Below are positions 44,988 to 54,612 of a stretch of DNA of 64,000 nucleotides, piece after piece. Under the pieces are notes generated by a model. It did no database searches. It saw only the letters and a list, made by a program, of their open reading frames with translations, and had not been told where the DNA came from. Origin of the DNA: Oceanisphaera marina (GTDB lineage: Bacteria; Pseudomonadota; Gammaproteobacteria; Enterobacterales; Aeromonadaceae). Location: assembly GCF_014643915.1 (NCBI RefSeq), contig NZ_BMKE01000017.1, positions 379-64,378 of the forward strand, given 5' to 3'. Both the position numbers and the translations under genes were made by a program. Every line of letters begins with the position of its first letter. The first letter of the stretch is position 1.

Positions 44988-45686
44988 TTAAAGGGCGCGA
45001 CTGGCCGAGTTATCAACAGGCTGATCTTGTTGAGGCGCCTGATCGTTTTCAACCGGCGCCAGTGGCCAGCCACCCAGCGCCTTCCAACGATTGACGATCC
45101 GGCAGAATAACTCGGTGGTTTTTTGCGTGTCGTACAGGGCGCTGTGCGCTTCTTTATTGTCAAACTCCATGCCGGCGGCTTTGCAGGCCTTGGCCAGTAC
45201 GGTTTGCCCCAGAGCCAGGCCCGCCAGACTGGCGGTGTCAAAGGTGGCAAAAGGGTGAAACGGATTGCGCTTGATATCGGCACGTTCGGCGGCCGCCATC
45301 ACAAAGCCATGATCAAAAGAGGCGTTGTGGGCCACAATAATGGCGCGCTGGCACTTGTTGGCCTTGAGCCCTTTGCGTATGCCCTTGAAGATCTGCTCCA
45401 GGGCTTCGCGTTCGGTTACCGCGCCGCGCAGGGCACTATGAGGATCGATACCGGTAAACGCCAGGGCGGCGGGCTCCAGATTGGCGCCCTCGAAAGGGGA
45501 TACATTAAAATGGAACGTCTGATCGGGTATCAGCCAACCGTCTTTATCCATTTTCAGGGTAATAGCGGCAATTTCGAGCAACGCATCTGTTTTGGCATTA
45601 AAACCGCCGGTTTCCACGTCGATTACCACAGGGTAATAGCCCCGAAAGCGCTCGTTAAGCTGAGTTAAAGCTGCTGTTGCCGTCAT
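44988..45686 (-). CDS. rnt: Ribonuclease T
   Basis: RNase T trims the 3' ends of tRNA, 5S and 23S rRNA and removes the terminal A of uncharged tRNA. I start at the ATG at 45686 ([20 protein letters not shown]), with AGGA upstream, giving 232 residues. The DEDDh exonuclease motifs are complete: [10 protein letters not shown], the Asp in HNASFDHGF, and His and Asp in EAHSALYDT. The last 20 residues are acidic and variable. The gene is divergent from tRNA-Ser. Confidence 0.95.
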   Translation of the reverse strand: MTATAALTQLNERFRGYYPVVIDVETGGFNAKTDALLEIAAITLKMDKDGWLIPDQTFHFNVSPFEGANLEPAALAFTGIDPHSALRGAVTEREALEQIFKGIRKGLKANKCQRAIIVAHNASFDHGFVMAAAERADIKRNPFHPFATFDTASLAGLALGQTVLAKACKAAGMEFDNKEAHSALYDTQKTTELFCRIVNRWKALGGWPLAPVENDQAPQQDQPVDNSASRAL

Positions 45687-45828
45687 TATCGTCCTATAGT
45701 GCCTGAAAAACTGGGCGGCCATTATGCCAGAACCGCCGCCAGTCGTCGCCTGTCTCTACGGTAAGGGCCGAGAACAGCACCATAATGGCGTAATATTGCG
45801 CAACCAGTTATGTGATGGCAAAAAAAGA

Positions 45829-45857
45829 TTGCACCCGCGCCGTCGCTTGCCTACTAT
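45829..45857 (+). promoter_or_regulatory. Sigma-70 promoter of tRNA-Ser
   Basis: TTGCAC (45829-45834), a 17-bp spacer and TACTAT (45852-45857) are followed by a GC-rich discriminator (acgccccgc), typical of stringently controlled stable-RNA promoters. An A run precedes the -35 box. Transcription should begin near 45864, 41 bp before the tRNA. Confidence 0.78.
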
Positions 45858-45904
45858 ACGCCCCGCTGAACAAGCCAATAGCCTGTTATTGCAACAAAAA
45901 ATCT

Positions 45905-45992
45905 GGTGAGGTGTCCGAGTGGCTTAAGGAGCACGCCTGGAAAGCGTGTATACGGCAACGTATCGAGAGTTCGAATCTCTCCCTCACCGCCA
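45905..45992 (+). tRNA. tRNA-Ser(GGA)
   Basis: An 88-nt tRNA with encoded CCA. The acceptor stem GGTGAGG (45905-45911) pairs with CCTCACC (45982-45988), G89 is the discriminator and CCA follows (45990-45992). The anticodon stem CACGC/GCGTG encloses CTGGAAA, with anticodon GGA at 45939-45941. A long variable arm (TATACGGCAACGTA region) and the T-arm AGAGTTCGAATCTCT are present, as expected for class II serine tRNA. It reads UCC and UCU codons. Confidence 0.97.
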
Positions 45993-46000
45993 TATTCAAG

Positions 46001-46030
46001 AAAAACCCGCTGAGCAATCAGCGGGTTTTT
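46001..46030 (+). terminator. Terminator of tRNA-Ser
   Basis: AAAAACCCGCTGA (46001-46013) pairs with TCAGCGGGTTTTT (46018-46030) around GCAA, 8 bp after the CCA end. Confidence 0.94.
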
Positions 46031-46221
46031 TGTGTTTCAGCACCGTCATTTTATCTCATTATCTCATCTCAGGCAGTTCATGCCGGCATGCTGCATTTTT
46101 TAGAGGTTTTCATGCGGCAGCGATTCATCTACATTAGAGACATCCAAACGAGGCTCCGCATGTATCTGCCGGGCTAAGCCCCGCTCGATACAGCACGTCT
46201 GACGCGAAAGGAATCAATACG

Positions 46222-49200
46222 TTGACGCTACATCCTGGTTTTATCAAAAATCCTTGGTCATTGCTTACCCTGATTGTCGGACTGGTAGTGAGTATATTAT
46301 TGGCCTGGCAACTACATCAGAGTAACGAGCAGCGAGTCGAGAAGGCGGTAGCCGACGCCGCGGCGCGAGCCAACACCGCGGTACTCCAGCGGCTTGAACT
46401 CTACCAGTATGGATTGCGCGGCGCTCGTGGCGCCGTGCTGAGCGCTGGAGATAATGAATTCAATCGGGAGCTTTTTCATCGGTACAGCCTGGCGCGAGAC
46501 ATAGATCAAGAGTTTCCCGGTGCCCGGGGGTTTGGTTTTATTCGCCGGGTGTCGCAAGCCGGCACCGACGCGTTTGTCGAACAGGCCCGCGCCAATGGCT
46601 GGCCGGATTTTCGCGTCAGAGAGCTGAATGCTCATAACAGTGAACGTTATGTTATCCAGTATATTGAACCCGTGGAGCGCAATATCGAGGCGGTCGGCCT
46701 GGATATCGGCTCGGAGAAAACCCGCCGCGCCGCGGCAGAGGCGGCGATGCGTAGCGGGAAAGTTCGGCTAAGCGGGCCCATCACCCTGGTACAGGCCAGC
46801 GGCAAGCCACTGCAATCCTTTTTGATCCTGATGCCCGTTTATCGTAATGGCATAACGCCGGCCACCGAGGCCGAGCGTGAGCAGCAGACGATTGGCTGGA
46901 GCTATGCTCCCCTGCTGATGGAGGAGGTGTTGTCTAGCCTGAATCTGGATGTTGATGCTGCACAACTCGAATTGTTTGATGTGACCTCGAAGGATGAAAG
47001 CACACGCTTCTACAGCAGTAACTCCAAGGCCATCGCGTCTCCGTCTGCCTATACCCAGACTATTCAGTTAGAGGTGTACGGTCGCCGCTGGGAGTCGCGA
47101 TTCAGCGTGACTCCTGCCTTTATTGCCGCCCTGAATCCAAGCTCGCCGCTGCAATTTTTCCTGCTGGGAGCGCTGATCAGCCTATTGGCGGCCTTGCTTA
47201 TCGGCACCACTCATCTCAGTCGACAACGCCGCCATCAGGTATTGGACGAGCAGGCCAGACTGGCGGCCATCGTCGAGAGCTCGATCGATGGCATCATCGG
47301 CAAGACACTCGATGGGGTCATCACCAGCTGGAACCGGGGCGCAGAACAGCTATTCGGTTATCCCGCGTCGGTGGCAATCGGTCAGCCGTTGACTCGCCTG
47401 GTGGTGCCGCAAGACCGGCAACAGGAAGAGGCCAGCATTCTTGCCCGGGTTCGCAATGGCGACCATATTCCCCATTTTGAAACTCTTCGCCAGCGGCAAG
47501 ACGGCAGTCGATTCCCTGTGTCTGTTACCGTCTCGCCCATTCTTAACAGCGCGGGCCAGGTGATCGGGGCCTCGAAGACGGTACGGGATATCACCAGTCA
47601 GAAAGAGGCCGAGGCACGGGTACTTGAACTCAACAGCAGCCTGGAAGCCGAGATCGCCCTGCGGACCGCCGAACTGACGGCGGCCCGGGATCAGTTGTTG
47701 ATGGCGGCAGATATTGCCCGGCTGGGTATCTGGACCTGGACGCTGGCGGACAATAGGCTGGACTGGAACGACAAGATGTTCGAGCTTTACGGTTATCCGG
47801 TGAGCCTGCGCAAACAGGGGCTTGGCTACGAGCACTGGCATGCCCGACTGCATCCAGACGATGCAGATCACGCCGTTGCTGCCATGGAAGCAGCAATGAA
47901 GGGCACTGCCTCTTACGATCCGGTGTTTCGGCTGCGGTTACCCAATGGCGATATCCGCTATATACAGGCGGGTGCCCAGGTCGAACACGATGCCGAAGGG
48001 CAGGTCATTCGGATCACGGGCATTAATCTCGATATCACCCCCCAGCGTGAACTCGAAACCGGCTTGCGCCAGGCCAAGGCCCGGGCCGACGAAGCCAGTG
48101 CCGCCAAGTCGACCTTTCTCTCCAACATGAGTCATGAAATTCGCACCCCCCTGAATGCGGTGCTGGGCATGTTGCAGCTGGTGCAGCAGACGGCGCTGGA
48201 TCAGCGGCAAAGTGATTACATCGCCAAGACCTACAAGGCCGCCCGTTCCTTGCTGGGGCTGCTTAACGACATTCTCGACTACTCCAAAATCGAGGCTGGC
48301 AAACTGCAGCTGGAGCCTCACCCGTTTGAGCTGGAAGATCTGATGCAGGAGCTGGCGGTGGTATTGTCCGGTAACCTGGGCATCAAACCGGTCGAGCTGA
48401 TGTTCGACTTTGCGCCCTCGCTGCCCGGCAGCCTGATTGGCGATCGCTTGCGACTGCAGCAGGTTCTGATCAACCTGGCGGGTAACGCCATCAAGTTCAC
48501 CGAGCAGGGAGAAGTGGTCATTCGTCTCAGTGAGCTGAGTCGATGCCCGGAATGGGTGCGACTGCGGGTAGAGGTCATCGATACCGGTATCGGCATTGCC
48601 GAGGACAAGCTCGACTATATTCTCGAGGGGTTCAATCAGGCGGAAGCTTCCACTGCACGTCGTTTTGGCGGTACCGGCCTTGGGCTGGTGATCAGCAAAC
48701 GGCTGCTGGCGCTTATGGGGACCGAGCTGCATGTGAGCAGCACCCTGGGCGAGGGAAGCTGCTTCTGGTTTGAGGTGATGCTGGGTCTTGAACAGGAAGT
48801 GCAGCCGCTGGTGACGGCGGAGATATCCGAGCAGCCGCTGCGAGTACTGGTGGTGGACGATCATCACATATCGGCCGACATTCTGGCCCGGGTGGCCCGC
48901 CAGCAGGGCTGGCAAGTGAGTACAGCCAACAGCGGACAGCAAGCCTTGCTGGAAGTACAACAAAACAATGACTATGACCTGGTGCTGATGGACTGGGCCA
49001 TGCCGGACATGAACGGCCTGGAGGCGGCGACGAAGATCCGGACTCTGGTTCAGGAGCACCTGCCTACCGTTATCATGATCACGGCCTATGGTCGCGAACA
49101 ACTGGCTCAAGCTCAGCAGACGGCGAATCCGCCCTTTACCGACTTCCTTACCAAACCCGTGACGCCGCAACAGCTGATCAGCACAGTGCAGCGAGCTTTG

Positions 49201-50292
49201 GCAGGAGAGACGATGGCGTCGGAGCATAAGGCCATTCCTGCTCCCTCACGGCAACGACTCATAGGGTTGCGCCTGTTGGTGGTGGAAGATAATGCCCTCA
49301 ACCGCCAGGTTGCCGCCGAATTACTGCGCGGCGAAGGCGCCGTTGTCGAGCTGGCCGAAGGCGGGCTGGAAGGGGTCAGCAAGGTGGTTGGGGCGCCGAC
49401 GGCGTTCGACATGGTATTGATGGACATGCAAATGCCCGATATCGATGGTCTGGAAGCCACCCGGCGTATCAGGGCCCATGGTGCCTGCCTGGAATTACCG
49501 ATACTGGCGATGACGGCCAATGTGAGCATGGAAGATCAGCGAGCCTGTCTGGCGGCGGGCATGAATGCGCACATCGGCAAGCCGGTGGATATAGAGCAAC
49601 TGGTGGCCGTGTTACTGTCGTTTTGCTCTAACTCCGGCGGTCTGGTCGTCGAGCGGGCGGTAGAGAGCCACGTCGAGGCAGGCGACAACATCGCGGCTAT
49701 TATCCGTCGTTTCGGTGGCGATGCCGGTTTGTACCAACGACTGCTGATCGGATTCGAGAAAGAAGCAGGCGCCTTGTTTGATGAGCTGGAGCGCCATGTT
49801 GGAGCGCGAGATCCGGTGGCAGCAGCGGCGACACTGCATACCTTCAGAGGGGCGGCGGGCACCATGGGGGCGGCAAGCTTTGCTGCTCGCCTGTCCGCGC
49901 TCGAGCAACAGCTTCGCGACCAGAACACGGAGCAGGCCTTTTCCTCGTTGAACGCCGCCGCTCTGTCTGCCTTGAAAGCACAGCTGGCGCAGGAGCGGGC
50001 GGCTTTGCTTGAAGCCGTCAGCATGCAGGTGACGGCCGCCAAGCCAGTGGCGAGTGTGGAGGCGATACCTGACACCCAGGAAGCGACGGGGGGCTGCCCC
50101 AAAGAACAACTCGAGCAGCTACTGGCGCTGCTGGAGGCGGGGAATATGGACGCCATTGACTGCTTTGAGCGGCTGCCGGTTTCGGTACTCGAGTCATTGA
50201 ATGACCAGCGGCCATCACTGACTGCCGCCGTCCAGAATCTTGATTTCGCCGCTGCGAGCAGGATAGTAAGTGAACGATTGGAGGCGTTATGA
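46222..50292 (+). CDS. Hybrid sensor kinase CHASE-PAS-PAS-HisKA-REC-REC-HPt
   Basis: A 1356-residue membrane phosphorelay kinase starting at a TTG with AAAGGAA upstream. Order: membrane helix (about 11-32), periplasmic CHASE domain (about 65-285; FPGARGFGFIRRVS), second helix (about 312-332), two PAS domains (about 345-465 and 490-615), HisKA with the phospho-acceptor in NMSHEIRTPLNA (near 638), HATPase (NLAGNAIKFTEQG near 754, GTGLGLVISKRL), receiver 1 (VLMDWAMPDMNG near 924), receiver 2 (VLMDMQMPDIDG near 1067) and a C-terminal HPt domain with His in LHTFRGAAG (near 1205). It overlaps the PleD-like regulator gene by 4 bases (ATGA), its likely target. BarA-like in layout, but with CHASE sensing; the ligand is unknown. 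Confidence 0.93.
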   Translation: MTLHPGFIKNPWSLLTLIVGLVVSILLAWQLHQSNEQRVEKAVADAAARANTAVLQRLELYQYGLRGARGAVLSAGDNEFNRELFHRYSLARDIDQEFPGARGFGFIRRVSQAGTDAFVEQARANGWPDFRVRELNAHNSERYVIQYIEPVERNIEAVGLDIGSEKTRRAAAEAAMRSGKVRLSGPITLVQASGKPLQSFLILMPVYRNGITPATEAEREQQTIGWSYAPLLMEEVLSSLNLDVDAAQLELFDVTSKDESTRFYSSNSKAIASPSAYTQTIQLEVYGRRWESRFSVTPAFIAALNPSSPLQFFLLGALISLLAALLIGTTHLSRQRRHQVLDEQARLAAIVESSIDGIIGKTLDGVITSWNRGAEQLFGYPASVAIGQPLTRLVVPQDRQQEEASILARVRNGDHIPHFETLRQRQDGSRFPVSVTVSPILNSAGQVIGASKTVRDITSQKEAEARVLELNSSLEAEIALRTAELTAARDQLLMAADIARLGIWTWTLADNRLDWNDKMFELYGYPVSLRKQGLGYEHWHARLHPDDADHAVAAMEAAMKGTASYDPVFRLRLPNGDIRYIQAGAQVEHDAEGQVIRITGINLDITPQRELETGLRQAKARADEASAAKSTFLSNMSHEIRTPLNAVLGMLQLVQQTALDQRQSDYIAKTYKAARSLLGLLNDILDYSKIEAGKLQLEPHPFELEDLMQELAVVLSGNLGIKPVELMFDFAPSLPGSLIGDRLRLQQVLINLAGNAIKFTEQGEVVIRLSELSRCPEWVRLRVEVIDTGIGIAEDKLDYILEGFNQAEASTARRFGGTGLGLVISKRLLALMGTELHVSSTLGEGSCFWFEVMLGLEQEVQPLVTAEISEQPLRVLVVDDHHISADILARVARQQGWQVSTANSGQQALLEVQQNNDYDLVLMDWAMPDMNGLEAATKIRTLVQEHLPTVIMITAYGREQLAQAQQTANPPFTDFLTKPVTPQQLISTVQRALAGETMASEHKAIPAPSRQRLIGLRLLVVEDNALNRQVAAELLRGEGAVVELAEGGLEGVSKVVGAPTAFDMVLMDMQMPDIDGLEATRRIRAHGACLELPILAMTANVSMEDQRACLAAGMNAHIGKPVDIEQLVAVLLSFCSNSGGLVVERAVESHVEAGDNIAAIIRRFGGDAGLYQRLLIGFEKEAGALFDELERHVGARDPVAAAATLHTFRGAAGTMGAASFAARLSALEQQLRDQNTEQAFSSLNAAALSALKAQLAQERAALLEAVSMQVTAAKPVASVEAIPDTQEATGGCPKEQLEQLLALLEAGNMDAIDCFERLPVSVLESLNDQRPSLTAAVQNLDFAAASRIVSERLEAL

Positions 50293-51233
50293 ATCTGACA
50301 CAATTACTGGATGCCTTTCCCCATCCTGTAGGCCCGCTACGGATCCTGATTGTGGACGATCAGCCGGTCAACATACGGGTGCTGCATCAGGTGTTTCGGG
50401 GTGAATTCGAGGTGCTGATGGCCACCGATGGCGAACAGGCGATGACCGTTTGCCGGGAGCAACGCCCGGACATCATATTACTGGACGTGGTCATGCCGGG
50501 GATCAGCGGCCATGAGGTGTGTCGCCGGTTGAAGGCCGATCCGGGGACTCGGGATATTCCGGTTATTTTCGTGACCTCGCAAAATCAGGATGGCGACGAA
50601 GCCTTGGGCTTTGAAATTGGTGCGGTGGATTTTATCACCAAGCCGGTCAATCCAGTGATCGTCTCGGCCCGGGTACGCACCCATCTGGCGTTGAAGCTGC
50701 AAAGTGATCTGCTGCGCTCTTTTGCCATGATCGACGGTCTGACCAAGGTCGCCAATCGACGAAAATTCGATGAAGAGTTGGCTATCAGCTGGCGCGCCTG
50801 TCAGCGCGAGGGGCATCCCTTGTCGTTGGTGTTGCTGGATTTGGACTCGTTCAAGCAATACAACGACACCTACGGACACCAGCAGGGAGATGCCTGCCTG
50901 GTGGCGGTGGCTGGCGTATTGACTCAGACGGTGAGAAGGCCTCATGACTTGGTGGCGCGCTACGGTGGCGAAGAGTTTGTGTGTATTCTTCCCGAAACCG
51001 ATAGCCTGGGTGCTATTCAGCGGGCGGAGGCGATGCGGGCGGCAGTCAAGGCGCTGGAGATAAAGCACCAGGACTCGGCTGCCGGCCCCCTGGTGTCGAT
51101 CAGTCTTGGTGTTGCCACTCAAATACCCGGCGCGGATTCCAGCCCCGAGGCCTTGCTGGCGGCGGCCGATGCGCAGTTATATCAGGCCAAAGCAGCCGGT
51201 CGGGATAGGGTAAGTGCGATTGAGCTGAGCTGA
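50289..51233 (+). CDS. Response-regulator diguanylate cyclase (REC-GGDEF)
   Basis: A 314-residue PleD-like protein. The receiver domain (about 18-135) has VDDQPVN, the phospho-acceptor Asp in IILLDVVMPGISG (near 65), Thr-Ser in VTSQNQD and Lys in FITKPVNP. The GGDEF domain (about 150-312) has an intact catalytic GGEEF loop (near 226) and an inhibitory RxxD site (RPHD) five residues before it, so it should make c-di-GMP and be product-inhibited. The start overlaps the hybrid-kinase stop (ATGA), so HPt-to-receiver phosphotransfer is the obvious control. Confidence 0.94.
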   Translation: MNLTQLLDAFPHPVGPLRILIVDDQPVNIRVLHQVFRGEFEVLMATDGEQAMTVCREQRPDIILLDVVMPGISGHEVCRRLKADPGTRDIPVIFVTSQNQDGDEALGFEIGAVDFITKPVNPVIVSARVRTHLALKLQSDLLRSFAMIDGLTKVANRRKFDEELAISWRACQREGHPLSLVLLDLDSFKQYNDTYGHQQGDACLVAVAGVLTQTVRRPHDLVARYGGEEFVCILPETDSLGAIQRAEAMRAAVKALEIKHQDSAAGPLVSISLGVATQIPGADSSPEALLAAADAQLYQAKAAGRDRVSAIELS

Positions 51234-51345
51234 CCTGACAGTCATGGTGATTATTTGTGAAATACATCAATCACCTGGGCGTATCTCGGTGAACAGTTTC
51301 GGCTATGCTATTGAATATGAAACTTCTTAGCTGCCAAGGATGCCC

Positions 51346-53016
51346 ATGACTGACACCGCCGATAAGCTGCCGCTGGCCATGCTCTACGAACGAGCCGAGC
51401 GTCAGCCCGAAGATGTTTACTTACGCCAGCCAAAAGACGGGCATTGGCATTCCTTTTCCTGGTCTCAGGTGCTGGATCAGGCTGCGCGCCTGGTGGCTGG
51501 CTTGTATGCCCTGGGGCTGGAGCCTGAAGACAAAGTGGCGTTGCTGTCCAAAAACTGCGCCGAATGGTTTATTTGTGATTTTGCGCTGCAAATGGGCGGT
51601 TTTATCAGCGTGCCCATTTATCCTACCGCGGGAGCAGACACGGTGCGTTATGTGCTGGAGCACAGCGAAAGTCGGGCCATTATTACCGGCAAGCTGGACG
51701 ATCCCGGCATTCAGGAAGCAGGTATTCCCGAGGGCATCATCCGCATTGCCATGCCGTATCCGTCGAGCCTCGACTGCCAGCATGATTGGAAAACACTGCT
51801 GGCGCACGAACCCATCACTCTACCGCCAGTGCCCAGCCCCAAGCAGTTGATGACCATTGTGTATACCTCGGGCAGTACGGGCGCACCCAAAGGCGTGATG
51901 ATCGACTTTGGTGCTTTTGCCGCCGCCGCGCAAGGGGTGGTGACCACCACGGCGCTGGATAAGCATGATCGTGTGGTGTCTTATCTGCCGCTGTCACACA
52001 TAACCGAACGGGTTTACGTGCTGGGCTCCAGCTTGTACAGCGGTATGCAGGTGGGGTTTGTGCAAAGCCTGGACACCTTTATTTCGGATGTCAGTCACAC
52101 CTCGCCGACGGTGTTCATTTCTGTGCCCCGCTTATGGACCAACTTTCGCAGCGGAATTCTGAACAAACTCTCCCAGCCCAAGTTGGATATATTGCTGAAA
52201 ATTCCGTTTGTTTCCGGGCTTGTCAAAAAGAAGATCCGTGCGGGTTTGGGGCTGAAAGACGCCCGCATTCTGGGGTGTGGCTCGGCACCTGTGTCCCCCT
52301 CGTTACTGCGCTGGTACGAACGGCTCGACATGCCGATCACCGAAGCCTGGGGCATGACCGAAAATCTGGCTTACTCTACTCTTAACTATCCCTATCGCTC
52401 CGACAAGGTGGGCACGGTGGGCAGGCGGGGAGTACATGTGGATATTCGCATCAGTGAGCAGGGTGAAATTCTCTGTCGTTGCCCGGGCATGATGCGGGGT
52501 TATTACAAGCAGGAAGACGCCACGCAGCAGGTACTGCAAGATGGCTGGTTACACACCGGCGATCAGGGAAAACTGGACGGTGAAGGCTTTCTCAGTATTA
52601 CCGGGCGCCTTAAAGATGCGTTTAAAACCGCCAAAGGCAAATATGTGCTGCCCGTGCCCATTGAAACCCGCCTGGCCGAAAATGCCCTCATAGAGCAAAG
52701 CTGTGTAATAGGTAGTGGCCTGGCACAGCCGCTGGCGCTGGTACAGCTGGCAGACGGCGTTGATCTGCACCACAAAGGAAAAATAGTCGAGCAGCTGGCT
52801 GCCACGTTCGAGCAGATTAACCAGCAGCTGGAGTCTCATCAGCGCCTGGCGGGTATGTTGGTGATGCAGGCCCCCTGGACCATTGAAAACGATTTGATGA
52901 CGCCGACCCTGAAAATAAAGCGCCATCTGCTGGAAAAAAAATACGCAGAGCTTGATCAAGTCTGGCCAGAAGGTCGGGTGATTCTGTGGGAGGAAGAGCT
53001 GGACAAGGCACAGTGA
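51346..53016 (+). CDS. AMP-dependent acyl-CoA synthetase
   Basis: A 556-residue ANL-superfamily enzyme. I start at the ATG at 51346 because AAGGA lies 5 bp upstream; the ATG at 51340 overlaps that site. Motifs: the ATP loop YTSGSTGAPKGVM (near 185), LPLSHITERVY, EAWGMTEN and the hinge GWLHTGDQGKLDGEGFLSITGRLKDAFKTAKGKYV. The C-terminal domain is that of long-chain fatty acyl-CoA ligases (FadD15/AAE15 type), with LMTPTLKIKRHLLEKKY at the end. It activates a fatty acid as the CoA thioester; chain length is not evident. No membrane segment. Confidence 0.9.
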   Translation: MTDTADKLPLAMLYERAERQPEDVYLRQPKDGHWHSFSWSQVLDQAARLVAGLYALGLEPEDKVALLSKNCAEWFICDFALQMGGFISVPIYPTAGADTVRYVLEHSESRAIITGKLDDPGIQEAGIPEGIIRIAMPYPSSLDCQHDWKTLLAHEPITLPPVPSPKQLMTIVYTSGSTGAPKGVMIDFGAFAAAAQGVVTTTALDKHDRVVSYLPLSHITERVYVLGSSLYSGMQVGFVQSLDTFISDVSHTSPTVFISVPRLWTNFRSGILNKLSQPKLDILLKIPFVSGLVKKKIRAGLGLKDARILGCGSAPVSPSLLRWYERLDMPITEAWGMTENLAYSTLNYPYRSDKVGTVGRRGVHVDIRISEQGEILCRCPGMMRGYYKQEDATQQVLQDGWLHTGDQGKLDGEGFLSITGRLKDAFKTAKGKYVLPVPIETRLAENALIEQSCVIGSGLAQPLALVQLADGVDLHHKGKIVEQLAATFEQINQQLESHQRLAGMLVMQAPWTIENDLMTPTLKIKRHLLEKKYAELDQVWPEGRVILWEEELDKAQ

Positions 53017-53019
53017 AAC

Positions 53020-53095
53020 ACACTTTACGCCTTACGCTGTAAGACAAACAGGTGTTGGTCTTGAACGTATGGCGTACGGCGCTGAACGTACCGCG
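53020..53095. repeat. Copy of the dispersed intergenic element
   Basis: acgccttacgctgtaagaca, then aggtgttggtcttgaacgtatggcgtacggcg and a final gaacgtaccg resemble the elements at 857, 4606 and 10790. It fills the gap between two convergent genes; no T-run terminator is visible. Confidence 0.5.
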
Positions 53096-53109
53096 ATGTC
53101 TTAATATCT

Positions 53110-53784
53110 TCAAGGATTCAAATAACTACGCAGCAGCGTTACAAACTCGGGGGCGTCACGGTCGAGTGACGACTCGTGAATAAGCAAGTCGTAACCATAC
53201 AGATCCCGTAAATGGGTCATGCGGTGGCCCAGCATGGCAGCCAACCCCTGATAGTCTTGCCCTTTGGACGAGCGATAATGGCTGTCTTCCACCAACCACT
53301 CTTGCAGCTCGTAGCGGCTGATGGCGCCGTGGCGCAACGCCATGGCCAACAGCGGCCGTTGCTCGGTGAGCAGATGAACCACCATCCGCGGCGTCATAAG
53401 GGGCAACAATTCATCGTAGTCGCGGATTTTAATACCGATATAGGGCAGCTCCTCCAAATTAAGCCCACTGTGCAAGCGCGCCTGATCAATACGAATAATG
53501 TTGCTCCAGTGCAGACTCCAGCCGCCTATTTTGTGATGAAAATGCAGGTGCTCGGCACTCAGCGAAAAACTGTAACGAGGCTCACGCAGTTTGAGGGCGC
53601 CCAATATCGACATGATCATGCAGGCTAAAAACAAAAACACCAACACCAACCGAGCTTGGCCGTCCAGCCAGTAGCCCACGGCCAGCACCACAGGCATCAG
53701 TATCAAACCTGCCACTGTCAGCGCTAAGCCGTTGTGACGCGACATGGGCTTTATGTGTTGAGTTTCTCGCACTGCGTCTCCCAT
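53110..53784 (-). CDS. DUF2982 family membrane protein
   Basis: The product has 224 residues from the ATG at 53784; a later ATG at 53745 (MSRHNGLALTVAG) and open sequence further upstream, overlapping nfsA, are alternatives. I prefer 53784 because family members begin a few residues before an IKPMSRHNG-like segment. Two membrane helices (about 22-40 and 48-66) are followed by a cytoplasmic region with SFSLSAEHLHFHHKIGGWSLHWSNI, a DUF2982 hallmark, and LIHESSLDRDAPEFVTLLRSYL at the end. Found in marine gammaproteobacteria; function unknown. Confidence 0.75.
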   Translation of the reverse strand: MGDAVRETQHIKPMSRHNGLALTVAGLILMPVVLAVGYWLDGQARLVLVFLFLACMIMSILGALKLREPRYSFSLSAEHLHFHHKIGGWSLHWSNIIRIDQARLHSGLNLEELPYIGIKIRDYDELLPLMTPRMVVHLLTEQRPLLAMALRHGAISRYELQEWLVEDSHYRSSKGQDYQGLAAMLGHRMTHLRDLYGYDLLIHESSLDRDAPEFVTLLRSYLNP

Positions 53785-53841
53785 TTGGCACTTAATTCCA
53801 TTAAGGTAATAATACACATAGAGTGACAGCAAGAGGTAATC

Positions 53842-54579
53842 ATGTCCGCCGCTACATCCAGCACCATCACCGTAATGCGCCAGCACAGATCCATTCGCCA
53901 GTTTACCGAGCAAACCGTGAGTGACGAGCAGCGCAACGCCATTATGGCGTCTGCCCAGGCGGCCTCCAGTTCGAGTTTTCTGCAGGCGTCTGCCGTTATT
54001 CGCATCAGTGACCCCAACCTCAGAGAGCGGGTGATGGCCCTGTGCGGCAACCAGGCGTATGTGGGCAGCGCCGCCGAATTCTGGGTATTTTGCGCCGACT
54101 TTCATCGCCATCTGCAGTGGGTGCCAGAGGCCAAAACCGGCTTTGCCGAGCAGTTGCTGATTGGTGCCATCGACACCGCGCTAATGGGACAGAATGCGTT
54201 AACCGCCGCCGAGTCGTTGGGACTGGGAGGGGTGTTTATTGGTGCGGTGCGTAACCAGCCTCATGAATTATGTGACCTGTTGCGGCTGCCGAAGGGCGTG
54301 ATTCCCCTGTTTGGGCTGTGTCTGGGGTATCCGGCACAAGACCCTGAACCCAAGCCACGGTTACCGTCGAGCCTGATGTTTTGTGAAAATCACTATCCGA
54401 GCGAGTTTGATGCCCGGCAGATGCAAGACTATGACCAACAGGTGCAGCACTATTACCGCACTCGCACCGGTGGCAACAAGGAAATGAGCTGGACGGGGCA
54501 AATAGGCGATACCCTGGCCAAAGAAGCACGACCCTTTATGCTGGATTTTTTACGCCAGCAAGGTTTTTGCGTTCGTTAA
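53842..54579 (+). CDS. nfsA: NfsA-type NADPH nitroreductase
   Basis: A 245-residue FMN-dependent oxygen-insensitive nitroreductase. The family signature is clear: HRSIRQFTEQTVSDEQ (phosphate-binding loop), SSSSFLQASAVIRI, GGVFIGAVRNQP, LFGLCLGYPAQDPEPKPRLP and the C-terminal KEARPFMLDFLRQQGF. It reduces nitroaromatics and quinones with NADPH; the natural substrate is uncertain. AAGAGG precedes the ATG. It diverges from the DUF2982 gene. Confidence 0.93.
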   Translation: MSAATSSTITVMRQHRSIRQFTEQTVSDEQRNAIMASAQAASSSSFLQASAVIRISDPNLRERVMALCGNQAYVGSAAEFWVFCADFHRHLQWVPEAKTGFAEQLLIGAIDTALMGQNALTAAESLGLGGVFIGAVRNQPHELCDLLRLPKGVIPLFGLCLGYPAQDPEPKPRLPSSLMFCENHYPSEFDARQMQDYDQQVQHYYRTRTGGNKEMSWTGQIGDTLAKEARPFMLDFLRQQGFCVR

Positions 54580-54612
54580 TACTGGGCTTATATCGTCATA
54601 AGGCGATGTACT

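Noticed and set aside
47938-49227. Long open frame on the minus strand (429 codons) within the hybrid kinase gene
   Set aside because: It lies opposite well-conserved kinase and receiver motifs, shows no domain of its own and is the usual antisense shadow of a GC-rich gene.
53785-54111. Upstream extension of the DUF2982 gene by about 109 codons
   Set aside because: It would overlap nfsA on the other strand and encodes nothing resembling the family; the family start lies near 53784.
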